From Doris montereyensis (Eukaryota > Mollusca > Gastropoda > Nudibranchia > Dorididae): a stretch of 64,000 nt of DNA. The notes beneath the pieces are model-generated. The model saw only the letters and a program-made list of their open reading frames with translations. It was not told where the DNA came from and ran no database searches. This document shows positions 35,480 to 46,112 of this stretch, piece by piece. The DNA lies in NCBI GenBank assembly GCA_037039925.1, contig JAXRKP010001191.1, forward strand, positions 1 through 64,000. Reading direction: 5' to 3'. Position 1 is the stretch's first letter; the number at the start of each line of letters is the position of its first letter. The translations under genes and the position numbers were made by a program.

Positions 35480-35961
35480 TGTTAAAGTTTTAACGTTAAA
35501 GGAGAATCCGCAAGCTTCCTTTGAGTCTGCCTCAGAGGATCGTTTCTTCTCTACGCCACCAGTAATATTATACAGTTAGTCCGCCAGAGCTCACCCCAAG
35601 CTATTTGGCGCGCCTCACATCGACTGCTGTATCTCTACCATGGTAAAGACAGTGAGGCAAGGGGCATGTCGAGAGTGAAGGAATTGACATTAAATAATAT
35701 TTAATACTATCATGGGGTATAAATATATGTTTAATGTCATTTCTTTCACTTTGTATCTCTACCAGTACCAAAAGCCAACATCAAGTATGCGAAAAACAGC
35801 AACAACAAGAATCAAAGGAACAAAGAAAAGAGGACGACGGTGGTCAACATAAAGAGCTTTTACTTTTAGAGAGACAACAAAAAGAAAGAAAATTAGAGTA
35901 CTCAGATATGAATAAAATCACTCAAAACCTGAGCAGATCGTTTTTGCCATTAAATATCTAA
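35480..35961 (+). pseudogene. Cassette with clean exon 2
   Basis: Exon 1 end, GTAAAG donor, and an intron plus exon 2 open from 35734 to the stop at 35961 (75 codons). Nearly the same protein as at 789-1016 and 5485-5712. Confidence 0.45.
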
Positions 35962-36079
35962 AGAGTTACGTCGGTTTTTCAGATGAATGTTTGAAAATAA
36001 CATATCGTTTATGTGCGAAAATGACATCTTTATTACAATCGTTTTTTTTCCCAAAACGTTTATAAGATATCAAACACAC

Positions 36080-36765
36080 CCGACGTCATTCTATTAACAT
36101 TGACAAGAGGAAATGTGTGCCAACTATAATACAAATCAGTCGGTAAATGATGGAGGAGATAGAAGGGACATTGTCACCAATGTCCTTTCGAGATCTTCAT
36201 GTGGAACTTTGACGGCGATCACAGAGCCTTGTTTGTCACTGTCAGTCAAGCCAGCTAGACAAGTAAAGATTTTTCAGCAACTCCTACAGTTAAAGGAAAT
36301 GCACAAGCTTCCTTGAGTTTGCCTCAAAGAGGAGTTTCTCTACTCTACGCCAGCAGTAGAAATATTATGCAGTTTTTCCCCCGCCTGAGCTCACCCCAAG
36401 CCATTTGGCTAGCCACGCATCGGCTGCTGTATCTCAACCATGGTAAAGACAGTGAGGCAAGGGGCATGTCGACAGTGAAGGAAATAACTTTAAATAATAT
36501 TTTATACTATCATTGGGGTATAAATATATGTTTAAAGTCATTTTCTTCTCTTTGTATCTCTACCAGTACCAAAAGCCAACATCAAGTATGCGAAAAACAG
36601 TAACTACAAGAATCAAAGGAACAAAAAAGAAAACGCCAGTGATCAACGTAAAGAGCTTTTACTTTTAGAGAGACAACAAAAAGAAAGAAAATCGGAGTAC
36701 TCAGTTATGAAGAAAATCACTTAAAACCTGTACAGATCATTTTTATCATTAAATATCTAAAGATT
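36080..36765 (+). pseudogene. Type-2 cassette with full exon 2
   Basis: Upstream segment frame from 36113 (67 codons), donor intact near 36442, exon 2 nearly complete (ATTAAATATCTAA at about 36747-36759) but with a stop from a T-for-C change at ACTTAAAACC. A short (TA)n follows at 36783-36804. Confidence 0.4.
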
Positions 36766-36879
36766 TATGTCGGCTTTTTCAGATATATATATATATATAT
36801 ATATTTTTTTTAAAAATGTTTGAAAATAACATCGTTTATGTGCAAAAATGGCATTTTTATTACAATTTGTTTAAATGTC

Positions 36880-37405
36880 TTTTCGTCAAAACGTTTACAA
36901 GACATCAAAAACACCAGACGTCATTAACAATGACAAGGGGAACCTGTGTGCCAAATATAAAACAAATCGGTCGGTAAACGACGGAGGAGATAGAAGGGAC
37001 ATTGTCACTAATGTCACTCCGAGAGCGTCACAATTTGAAACTAGATCAGAGCCTTGTCTGTCAGTGTCACTCAGGCCAGCTACACAAGTAAACCTTTGTC
37101 AGCGACTCAACTGTTAATAATGTTAAAGAAGAATCTGCAAGCTTCCTTTGAGTCTGCCTCAGAGGATCGTATCTACTCTACCTAAGCCTCCAGTAGAAAT
37201 ATTATGCAGTTATTCCGCCAGAGCTTACCCCTAGTCATTTGACAAGCCACACATGGGCTGCTGTATCTCTACCATGGTAAAGACAGTGAGGCAAGGATAT
37301 GTTGAAAATGATTGAAATGACATTAAATAATATTTATACTATAATTGGGTAATAATGAATATATGTTTACTGTCATTTCTTTCACTTTGTATCTCTACCA
37401 CTTCC
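36880..37405 (+). pseudogene. Type-2 cassette interrupted by LINE, unit 3
   Basis: The frame from 36875 (80 codons) covers the upstream segment. The intron acceptor is followed by only a few exon 2 bases before the LINE starts at AGAAGCCAGAGATT. This is a different junction from units 1 and 2. Confidence 0.45.
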
Positions 37406-38445
37406 AGAAGCCAGAGATTATCAATGAATGGCGTGCTCTCAGTCTCACCATCTGTACTGAAATATGCTGTACCACAAGGATTAGTGCTGGGACCCTTTCA
37501 CGCTGTACACGGCGCCACTAAGCAATATCATCACGCAATATGGATTGGCATATCCTTTTTATGCAGATGCTATCCAATTATACGCCATCTACAATTATCC
37601 ATAAAATTAAACATTGTGTTAAGGCAATCAAGGCATGAATGATATGCAACAAACTTAAGCTGAACGATGACAAAACTGAACTTGTTGTTTTTAAGAAGAA
37701 AAAGTCCAATAAATGAAATAATTGTAAACGGTTGTACCATCAAACGCTGTTCAAATGTTCTAAACCTTGGCGTTTTTTTAAAATACTAACATTTAACTAT
37801 GAAAGATCACATAGTAAAATTATGTCAGTGTTTCTTCTTTCAAATCAATATCATAGGTCGCATAAGAGATTTTCTGACACTGGCGCAACTAAATTGCTCG
37901 TTCATTCAAATAATAACAAGCAAATTGGACTATTGCAATTCTCTTTTGTATAGTCTTCCTAAGCCCTCACTCCCAAGGATTGCAAAAAATTCAAAATGTC
38001 TCAGCCAGACTCATCAACAAAACCAAATCTAGAAATAACTCCAATTTTGAAATCCCTTCATTGGCTTTCAATAGTCTAGAAAAATTCAAAATTGGATGTC
38101 TAACATTAAAAATCTAAATATTATGGGACAAAGCTATTTGAAAATCTCATTAAAATCCATCAGCCTGCACAGCACCTTATATATCATCTCAAACTGTCTT
38201 AGTCAAGAATATACCCAATTTAAATTTCTCTGGCAGAGCTTTTGAATTGCCTGCACCCAAAGTGTGGAACTCCCTGGCTGAGAACACGGGGAAATGAAAA
38301 ATCTCTGATGTTTTACAATCAAAATTGAACTCTTTAAGAAATATTTCTAAGTATAAGACCTTACAATGAGTTGAAAATCATTTTGATATTACTATAAACA
38401 TGCTGTTTAGTTTTTATACAGGATTTCTTATATTGCACTTTTAAT
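37406..38445 (+). pseudogene. CR1-like LINE reverse transcriptase, unit 3
   Basis: It starts at RLSMNGVLSVSP and continues through AVPQGLVLGPF (PQGSVLGP motif), FYADAIQLY (catalytic YADD changed to YADA), LNDDKTELVVF, a SKLDYCNSLLYSLPK motif and the LPAPKVWNSLAE end. These are standard motifs of CR1/L2-group reverse transcriptases. Several frameshifts separate them. It keeps the central region missing in units 1 and 2 but lacks their 5' part and minisatellite. Confidence 0.7.
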
Positions 38446-38449
38446 TGTC

Positions 38450-38493
<44 letters not shown>

Positions 38494-38580
38494 CATTTTT
38501 ATTATTATTGTTACATGCTGTTTTTGACATCTCATGTTTAGTTTTTATACAGGATTTCTTATATTGCACTTTTAATTGTC

Positions 38581-38665
<85 letters not shown>

Positions 38666-38670
38666 TTATG
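38446..38670 (+). repeat. Two (TTA)n tracts with duplicated LINE tail
   Basis: TTA tracts at 38448-38515 and 38581-38668. Between them the sequence GTTTAGTTTTTATACAGG to TTTTAATTGTCG, the last 50 nt of the LINE, is repeated (about 38405-38445 and 38535-38580). This is a local tandem duplication with its border at CATGCTGTTT. Confidence 0.85.
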
Positions 38671-38904
38671 ACATGCTGTTTTTGACATCTCATCAGAAGG
38701 ATTCCAGATAACGTTAAACTGGTTTTTAAGTATCAAATGTCACTTCTTTTTTCGCATTGAAGTTGCATGCTGACTGAAAGTTGTAATGTGGTAGCCATAC
38801 AAAGTTGTAAGATGTCTTTCATTACGTATCTTACATGTTTATACATACAAGCTTTCCTTACAGTTACATTGAATGATTTGAGTCTGTTTCGATTTTCTTC
38901 TTCA

Positions 38905-39690
38905 GAATCACAGCTCAGACAAAAACACAAAAAAAGGGAAGATGTCTGAGAGACTGTAATATTTGTCAGTGTCAGTGAGTACAAGAAGAAACCAACGTCT
39001 CGCTCAGGTGAAGGTGCGGGCCGTGGCTTGTCAAGACCTACATTGCAATATTTCGACCAGCTCTTTTTTTCAGAAGGACATCTACGTCACTAAGGTCACG
39101 CCGAGATCTTCATTTGGAACTTTGGCAGCGATCATAGAGCCTTGTCTGAAGTCAAAGTCAAAGTCAAACTAGCTAGACACGTAAAGATTTGTCAGTGACT
39201 CCCACTGTTAAAGGAGAATCCACTCGCTTCCTTTGAGTCTGCCTCAGAGTCTCTACTCTACCCCAGCAGTAGAAATAATTATTATGCCGAGCTCACCTCA
39301 AGCCATTTGGCGAGCCATACATCGGATGCTGTATCGCTGTCGTGGTAAAGACAGTGACTCGTGAGGCAAGTGAAGGAAATGACATTAAATAATATTAAAT
39401 ACTATTAGTATTACTGGGGTATAAATAATGTTTAATGTCATTTCCTTAACTAAGAATAAGAATTTGTATTCCTACCACTACCAGAAGTCAATATCAAGTT
39501 TACGGAAAACAGAAACTACAAGAATCAAAGAAAAAGACGATGGTGATCAATGTAAAGAGCTTTTATTTTTTAGCAAGTTTTAGAGAGATAAAAAAGAAAG
39601 TTGGAGAATATGTACTTAATTATGAACAAAAAAAGCACTATCAAAACCTGTGCAGATCGTTTTTGCCATTCAATATCTAAATATTTTAAA
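38905..39690 (+). pseudogene. MADF-like cassette, unit 4
   Basis: ESQLRQKHKK-type start, SGEGAG block, exon 1 with a CGTGGTAAAG donor variant, intron with TATAAATAATG and a diverged exon 2. Two AAGTCAAAGTCAAAGTCAAAC-like units inside exon 1 form a small local duplication. Confidence 0.4.
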
Positions 39691-39799
39691 GAGTGCCGTC
39701 GACTTTTTCAGATATTTTAGATATCTTAAAAAAATGAATTTGTGAAAATTTCGTTTCTATTATGCAAAGAATTGAATTTTTATTACAAAAACAAAAACA

Positions 39800-40570
39800 A
39801 TTCTCAAAAATGTTTACAAGATATCAGAAACACCCGATGTCAGTCTAATAGGAATTTGGATGCTAAATATAATACAAATTGGTCGGTACATGACAAAGGA
39901 GATACAAAGAACATTGTCACAATGTCAGTAATGTCACGCCGACAGCTTCAAATGGAACTTTGGCGGCGATCACAGAGCCTCGTCTGAAGTCAAAGTCAAG
40001 CCAGCTGGACACGTAAAGATTCGTCAGCGACTCCCTACCGGTAAACGAGAATTCGCAAGCTTCCTTACTATGAGTCTGCCTCACTCAGCAGAGGATTTTC
40101 TCTACTCTACGCCAGCAGTAGAAATAATATGCAGTCCCCCCCAGCCAGAGCTTTACCCCAAACAACTTGGCTAGCCAAGCATCGGCTGATGTATACTGGT
40201 AAAGACAGTGAGGCAAGGGGCATGTCGTTAAAAGGAAGGAAATGACGTTAAACAATATTTTATAGTGCCATTGGGGTATAAATATATGTTTACTGTCATT
40301 TCTTTCACTTTGTATCTCTACCACTGCCAGAAGCCAACATCAAGTTTGCGGAAAACAGCAACTACAAGAAGCAAAGGACAAAAAAGACGATGATGATCAA
40401 TGTAAAAAAAGAGCTTTTAATAAAGAGTAAAGGGATAAAAAAAAAGAAAAAAAAGACGTTATTGACAAAGATATATAATATATACTAGATCCTGAAAATG
40501 ATGACGATAATGCTGGTTTTGACATCCCTTCTTTCCTAAAGCAGTCAGAAGGATTCCAGATCACATTCTG
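39800..40570 (+). pseudogene. Last type-2 cassette and array edge
   Basis: Most diverged cassette: upstream segment altered (SVHDKGDTKNIVT), GTAAAG present but the CCATG before it lost, exon 2 cut. A unit-start remnant (CTTTCCTAAAGCAGTCAGAAGG) marks the last array match. Confidence 0.35.
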
Positions 40571-40953
40571 TGAGTAATTTTAAAAAATCTTATTTGGAGT
40601 GGTATCCAAAGTCTTACATAATCTGCCTTCTCTTAAGCTAAGAATAAGAATAAAGATACATGTACCTCGTCCCTTGCAAGGGAGCTCGATTTTGAATCCT
40701 CGTAAATTTTGCCGTAAGCCGACAGGGTTACGAGAATATGCTACGATGCTTTCTTCTACACACTCGTAAGGTACCTACAAGAACAACTACCGGTGTTTAA
40801 AGTTAAGTTTAAAGTGGATTTTTACCAACTGGGAACTTTGACGTCACGAAAACGATTTCTATTTCTACAGGTAAGAAAATATGTTAAGTTGCCATTTTCA
40901 CCTATTATTTTTAGTCGTTTAGTTTTATCAATGGACCTCCAGTTGTACTGATA
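40571..40953. other. Non-coding, no recognisable element
   Basis: No believable coding frame. A 12-bp perfect palindrome CCCTTGCAAGGG lies near 40672. Confidence 0.5.
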
Positions 40954-41102
40954 CAGTAGTCGCTGGATAAAAGCATGCTCTACATAAACACACGCCTACA
41001 TCTGCTGACCACATTTTTACTTTATAATAAAAATGTTCTCATAAACACACGCATAAAAGCACGCTTTTTCCTGCGCCCAAAGGGTTTATCCGGCGACTTC
41101 TG
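40954..41102. mobile_element. Short TIR element (MITE), pogo/Tc1-mariner type
   Basis: 149 bp with terminal inverted repeats CAGTAGTCGCTGGATAAA and TTTATCCGGCGACTTCTG (two mismatches over 18), flanked on both sides by TA. The CAGT start and TA target duplication are typical of Tc1/mariner-superfamily elements of the pogo group. No coding capacity. Confidence 0.7.
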
Positions 41103-41479
41103 TACTGGGGCTCAACATACACGTATTTCGATGCGTGACATTTGACATTTGACACTGACATTATTGACAATGCTCCTTATAACTGCTCGTTCAGACCAAA
41201 AAAGAAGGACGCGCGATGACGGACGCGCATCAGAATGTCTAAACATCTCTTCATCATCGATGTCTGTTCTCACCGAGCTATAATATTTGACGGACTTGCG
41301 ATTTTTATACGTTCGTCCGTCTTTTCACCTTTACCGCTGCAATAAAATTTCAACACCATCGTTCGTCAAGTCTGTTATCCCAGAGCCTTTGTCCTAGAGG
41401 CGAACGACTAAACACTCCGCCATCACTCTTCCCTCTACATGAACCAACAATAACAAGATGCAATATTCAGATGCAATCT
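41103..41479. other. Non-coding stretch, possible Harbinger end
   Basis: No open frame supported. A GACGCGCGATGACGGACGCGC segment at about 41209 resembles the CpG-rich subterminal repeats of Harbinger elements; this is a weak inference. Confidence 0.25.
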
Positions 41480-41645
41480 TCATCCGATGTTCTTTATCAG
41501 GTTTTGGGTCACTTGTGGTTGCAGAATATTCCAAATGACCGAACAGATTTCGTTTGTGATAGTGATAGTGATAGCCCTTACTGTTGAGATGCCTGCCCGA
41601 AAATGAAATGATTCGGATAGATGAGTATCTTCTGAAGGCAGGTAT
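41480..41645 (-). pseudogene. Harbinger copy 1: transposase exon 2 start
   Basis: On the minus strand a TTTTTTTCAG acceptor precedes RYLPSEDTHLSESFHFRAGI. This matches the YLASGE...SFHFRxGxSTV segment of PIF/Harbinger transposases (helix-turn-helix region ahead of the DDE_Tnp_4 nuclease). The catalytic part is deleted. It stands head to head with the MADF fragment at 41815. Confidence 0.6.
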
Positions 41646-41814
41646 CTGAAAAAAAGGAAGGGGGTGAAGGGGGGGGGGGACAATTACCTGGTTACTACTT
41701 ACTACTACTATTAATAGTCAATACTAGCGTTTGATAGTGGGTTTTTTTTTTTTCTTTATTGTTTGTTATTTTTTCTTTTCGCAAATAATGCTGCAAGAAA
41801 AAAAAAATAGGCCA

Positions 41815-42386
41815 CTTTGACTTGAGGGATTATTTTTACAAGTCCCACAAACAGCTTACTATGACTATGATGAAGTCTGGGTGGGTCAAGAGGAGAGAAA
41901 AAAGGAAGTGGTATTTGTATGATACCATGAAATTTTTGCTGCCTCACACTCGCATTGCAGACAGGAGACCTGTTGTAATATTTCAGAAGACTGAAAATGA
42001 GGACGATAGCTTCTCACAGATATCTACTGACTGAGGCTAGTGTCCATTCCTCTGAAAGAAGTTTCCCGTTGCTCCTCAACCTGCTTCCTCTGCTTGCGAA
42101 GTCGCTGAACCTCCAGCACAGACCAGTACCTGTACAGGTGGAGTTTCTTCACCCACATACACCAGGAAAAGGAAAGCAAAATTACCCACAGGAGCGCACA
42201 CAGACTGCTTCGCTTGATGGTGCTATTCTAGAAGCAATCATTAATCAAGTCGCTATTCTAGCAGCAATCTCATTAATCAAGTCGATTTCTTTCTTTCTTC
42301 AAAGTCTTGCGTCACACATGCGAATGCTAGACCCATTGTCTAGAATTGAATGCCAGGCTGAAATGCAAATGTTGATCTTGCGCTAG
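41815..42386 (+). pseudogene. Harbinger copy 1: MADF/BESS protein, main exon
   Basis: A LRDYFYKSHKQLT segment and KRKWYLYDTMKFLLPH (MADF C-terminal half) are followed by a frameshift and, at about 42320-42386, DPLSRIECQAEMQMLILR, a BESS motif (protein interaction). In Harbinger elements a second DNA-binding protein works together with the transposase. The upstream exon is missing and at least one frameshift separates MADF from BESS. Confidence 0.6.
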
Positions 42387-42599
42387 TTGCGTCGAAGAAA
42401 TCCTTCTACTAGTCCGCAGTCACTACCATCCATGGAGGAACAACAGCAGTATGCATTTCAACACAATTAGACACACACCAACCATACAACCTCTATACAT
42501 ACAACCAATGTCAAACATAACATACAGACTATAAAAAATATATGTAAATGTAAATAACTCAATTTCCTCCCTGACAAGCAAAAAAAAATATTTAAAAAT

Positions 42600-43013
42600 T
42601 TGAAAGATAAAATGAAGGAGGTGAGCAGTAAGTTGGCAAAGACAAAAGCGGACAACCAGCTTTTCAACACGGTGAGGAGTTTGTGCGGTGGCCCTTCCAC
42701 ACAAGGCATTGTTATTGTTATTCATGAAAGACCACAGTTCATTGGCAGGGACCTCAGTGGTAGTTACCATCATGAAGGCAGCGAAAGAGCGGAATCCTTG
42801 AACTCCTCTGTGGAAAGTGATGAGGAAATACAGCAGATCATGCAACAACCATCAACGGAATCAACATCATCTTCTGCCACGGCGAGTCATATTCCGCGCC
42901 ATTTTTCAACATGGGCACCCCAATCTCCCCCCCAAAACAAACAACAAACAAGCATGGCACAGGACTTTTTGGCCCTTGAAAAAAAAAAAATCGAGTCTAA
43001 AAAAATTCTTTAA
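42600..43013 (+). CDS. Unrecognised open frame, 137 codons
   Basis: A Met-started frame with a basic N-terminus, a Ser/Glu-rich middle and a Lys-rich end (DFLALEKKKIESKK). The composition resembles the tail of Myb/SANT-type DNA-binding proteins of transposons. No domain is recognised. A 141-codon frame on the other strand overlaps it, so coding is uncertain. Confidence 0.25.
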   Translation: MKDKMKEVSSKLAKTKADNQLFNTVRSLCGGPSTQGIVIVIHERPQFIGRDLSGSYHHEGSERAESLNSSVESDEEIQQIMQQPSTESTSSSATASHIPRHFSTWAPQSPPQNKQQTSMAQDFLALEKKKIESKKIL

Positions 43014-43556
43014 AGAACCAAAAGACGAATAATGGAAAATATTTTGCTCTTCTATTGCTTGTGACTTTAACGTGAACCAAAAGATGAATGGGAATGGGAC
43101 ACATTTTGCTCTCTATTGCTTGTGACTTTATAACGTGCAAGCACAGTGGATCTGCCTTCCTCACCATTTTGTGGGGTATCATCTTCACTTCCCTTTTTAT
43201 CCCGAATGGTTATTTTAATCTACAGGAAATGCATTGCGCGCGCTACAGTGGTTTCATCTCCTCCAAACCGCAAAAACAGTGAGGAATCGCCAGTTAAAGA
43301 TAAGTTTATAGAGAACGTGAGTGGCGGGAAATCGCACACGTGATTTGACATGCGCGAGTAATGTGTTGCACTTGCACTCTTTTTTGCCACATAGATAACG
43401 CGCGTCTCGTGACGCGATGAAATTGCCGCTGCGCGAGAAAAGTTACCAGAACCAAAAGTTTAATTTTTTCCCCGCGTCTCGCGCCGAGTCGCGCCACAGT
43501 GTGTAGTTGACGTGTACTTTTGCCACCTTTTTATGACACAGATCCCATTCCAATAA
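43014..43556. other. CpG-rich flank upstream of MADF exon
   Basis: From 43330 to 43500 the sequence is rich in CGCG blocks (ATAACGCGCGTCTCGTGACG, CGCGTCTCGCGCCGAGTCGC). It lies upstream of the MADF start at 43553, as expected for a Harbinger terminal and promoter region. No open frame is supported. Confidence 0.35.
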
Positions 43557-43690
43557 AATGGATGTTGACCGGCTTATAACTACAGTTTTCAAAAGGCCGT
43601 CCATATGGGACAAAAGACGAAAAGAACATGCTAATAGAATTTTGGTAGACAAAGCATGGAAGGAAATCAGCAAGGAAATGAACATTGAAG
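43557..43690 (+). pseudogene. Harbinger copy 2: MADF exon 1
   Basis: An ATG within AAATGGATGTTGACC opens MDVDRLITTVFKRPSIWDKR, then HANRILVDKAWKEISKEMNI, the first half of a MADF domain (LI..V...P.IWD...W.EI). It ends at a GTAAGT donor. The expected second exon would lie beyond the transposase at 43852-44475, but an unrelated element starts there at about 44484. Confidence 0.65.
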
Positions 43691-43851
43691 GTAAGTTTTT
43701 ATTATACTGTTTTATTTTTAGAACAATTTAAAGTGTTATCAACCTTTCACCGCCCCTACCTACATACCTACATACCTACCAATTTAGGTAATCACCATGT
43801 TCTCAATTCTAATTCTCCTTTCGTATAATTTAACTATAATCTAATGGATGG

Positions 43852-44475
43852 TTATTGAAATATCTTGTGAAAATGTCTCTTGTTGACGCCACTTTGAAAT
43901 TGAAACCAAAATTCCAAAGGCACATTCAACTGTTTTTCTGCTCCTACTACTTTTAGATAACCTTTTATTGAAACATTTCTCCTCGAGAGATAATTTTTTC
44001 CACCATATGGTTTCAATGCATCAGCCTCATCGGCGACAAACAAAAAGGGTGCCACATCATTTGAGTCTCTGGCAGGGTTACTAGCTCCGGAATTTCCATA
44101 TTTCCACTCAACATGGCTTTATAAAGACTAGAAGCTTGAAATGTTCCACCATCGCTCTGCTTACCGTAACCTCCCACATCAATCACAATAAATCTGTAAG
44201 TGTAATTATAAAACATAGACCCTAGGTTTTCTGGACACCTAATTCGAACATGCTTCCCATCCAGCGCCCGAATGCAATTGGGAGATTTCCAGATATCCCA
44301 CATTTCATCAGCGATTGATTAGAACAATTCTCGTGATGGGACAGGCATGTGCAGTGGTTGCAATTCATACCATAGAATGTCAAGTGTTTCTGACACAATA
44401 GCAGCCACTGTAGTGGCACTGGTACCCATTCGAAATGCGAACGCCAGGGATCGGAATGATGCCCCAGTTATGACT
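43852..44475 (-). pseudogene. Harbinger copy 2: transposase catalytic exon
   Basis: On the minus strand the order is GASFRSLAFAFRMG, a SETLDILWYELQPLHMPVP linker, CIRALDGKHVRIRCP (first catalytic Asp in DGKH), VIDVGGYGKQSDGGTF (second Asp), PFLFVADEADAL, and a KTVECAFGIL segment in another frame (catalytic Glu). This is the PIF/Harbinger DDE_Tnp_4 nuclease in order. One stop and at least one frameshift break it. It lies inside the predicted intron of the MADF gene that starts at 43557. Confidence 0.7.
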
Positions 44476-44483
44476 ATTCACAG

Positions 44484-45640
44484 TTGGTGTTCTTGCTCTA
44501 TATAAAGCGTATGCTGCAAGATGTTTTCCGCGTTGATATTGTCTGGGATATTTACAAGGAGAACAGCCTAAAGACACAAACACGACAGGACCATGGAAGT
44601 GGTAATCATCTCGGGTTGATAACACTAACACTAACACCACTAAGATTCCCACAAAACTGGAAGAACTTAGCTAGTGCATTACAATTACAAGAGTTTAAAC
44701 CTCCAGCACAGAAGCAAGTGATCAGTACACATGGTCCGAATGCTGTATCATCTCCTATAGCTGATAATATGTCAAGCTTGTTTTGTACACAAGAAGCAGA
44801 TACTAGACTCTTGTTCCATGCTTCTCATTCATTCCATCATGGTTTCAACAAGGCAATGATACATGCAACATATACTGATGTGGTAGTTATCGCAGTAGCA
44901 GTAGTATCAAGTGTTTTCCAGAACTGTGAAATTTGGGTGGCATTCGGACATGGTAATAAGCTACGTTACGTCCCATGCCACCTACTTGCATTCTTGCAAG
45001 TGAATTAGGACAAGATGCATCTTGCGGATTTCTCTTTTTCTATGCTGTGTCAGGATGTGATATACTGTCTCAGCATTCCGTGGAATTAGAAAGAAGACAG
45101 CATGGGCTATTTGGCGCATTATGCCTCACCTAGATCAGGTCTTTGCTCGGTTATCCCAAGTACCAAGCCAAATACTCCCAGAAGACTTAAAGCAGATGGA
45201 GAGATTCGTTGTTATTTTGTATCAGCGCACTTTCCCTCTCAGCAGGGTAAATGATGCCAGAAAGCAGATGTTTACTCAAAATCGGAGAATGGACAACATT
45301 CCACCACCACTACATACCCTGGAACAGCATGTGAAAAGGGCTGTGTACCAAGCGGGGCAAATCTGGGGACAATCACTTGTAGTGGGCACCCTGAACTCCC
45401 ACCACCACATATGTGGGGTTGGCAGACAGTGGCAGAGAGAAACGGATGATTCTACATACTACATGGACCCCATACTGGACCACTCTTCCAGAAGCAGCCA
45501 ATGCATGTCAGGAACTATTGAAATGTGGATGCAAAAAGTCTTGTACAAACAGATGCAAGTGCGTTAATGCAAATCTCCAGTGTACTTTGTTGTACACCTG
45601 TTCAGGGCAGTGTAATAGTAATAGACAAATTTGAACCATA
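44484..45640 (+). pseudogene. Orphan element protein, EADTRLL type with Cys-rich C-terminus
   Basis: Reading in three successive frames gives VDIVWDIYKENSLK, an RFPQNWKN motif, TQEADTRLLFHASHS, TDVVVIAVAVVS, VAFGHGNKLRYVP, AVSGCDI, LEQHVKRAVYQAG, YWTTLPEAANACQELLKCGC and a Cys-rich end (C-x-C-x3-C-x3-C-x-C pattern near 45520-45620). This combination is a protein family recurrent in invertebrate and fish genomes and treated as mobile-element derived. Its transposon class is unclear to me. At least three frameshifts. It appears inserted into Harbinger copy 2. Confidence 0.6.
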
Positions 45641-46112
45641 GCACAGCATGGATTGTTTAACACTGTCAGTAGGTAACAACTTCTTTTTCTTCCCAAATTC
45701 TAAGCAGAAACGGTTTCACCAGGAAGAGAGCAGCTCCAGTGGTCAATTGAGATTTTTTAACATTGTAATGTAATGTTTTTTAAAATATTTTGGTAGGAAA
45801 CTTTTGAAGCAATACACTTGAAATATGTTTTATTGTCTTCTTTCATAAACATATGTTTTCACTGAAATCGGGTCATTTATAACTAAAAACATAAGTAACA
45901 GGAAAAGCCAATTTTTAATGGCGGCCATTTTGAATATTTAATTTTTGGCGGGAAATTCTAGAGCTACAAGTTGGTTCCCGCCATTTTTGAATTCAGCATA
46001 CTCAAAAAACCCCAGGTGCAAATTTTCATGCTTCTTTCCGGAAGTGCACGCCAAAATCACATATCCACCCCACTACTTTGTTTCAACATGGTTTTCATGG
46101 TTCCAGTCAGAC
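45641..46112. other. Non-coding, AT-rich flank
   Basis: No protein signature before 46113. The motif GGCGGCCATTTTGAATATT and a related GGTTCCCGCCATTTTTGAAT (45921-45990) form a loose repeat. Confidence 0.4.

Larger units (their letters stand above)
27601..38690 (+). repeat. Higher-order unit 3, shorter variant
   Basis: It begins like units 1 and 2 but lacks the endonuclease and reverse transcriptase pieces of the first LINE family and has no minisatellite. It has an additional cassette group at 30756-35470. Its CR1-like LINE (37406-38445) keeps a middle reverse transcriptase region that units 1 and 2 have lost, so it is not a simple copy of them. Confidence 0.6.
1..40570. repeat. Complex tandem array of degenerate MADF-type gene cassettes
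   Basis: About forty blocks made from the same few segments follow each other in the same orientation. The segments are a polypyrimidine-AG acceptor, a MADF-like exon 1, a GTAAAG donor, a short intron with a TATAAATA stretch, a second acceptor, and a Gln/Lys-rich exon 2. Similar blocks differ by point changes and many short indels. LINE fragments interrupt the array. The similarity ends near 40570. Every copy has stops or frameshifts, so I read this as a repeat family derived from a gene, or from the accessory gene of a transposon. I do not recognise a named family. Confidence 0.7.
38691..40570 (+). repeat. Partial unit 4 and right edge of the array
   Basis: Two cassettes are present (38905-39690 and about 39800-40460), followed by a short remnant of the unit start near 40490-40565. 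After that the sequence no longer resembles the array. Confidence 0.55.

Noticed and set aside
1..40570. Alternative-exon cassette array of one living gene
   Set aside because: Every exon 1 copy has a stop just upstream of the MADF block and most have frameshifts, so a working mutually exclusive exon array is unlikely.
42423..42848. 141-codon minus-strand frame with hydrophobic segments
   Set aside because: No splice or protein signature; it overlaps a plus-strand frame of more protein-like composition and is probably chance.
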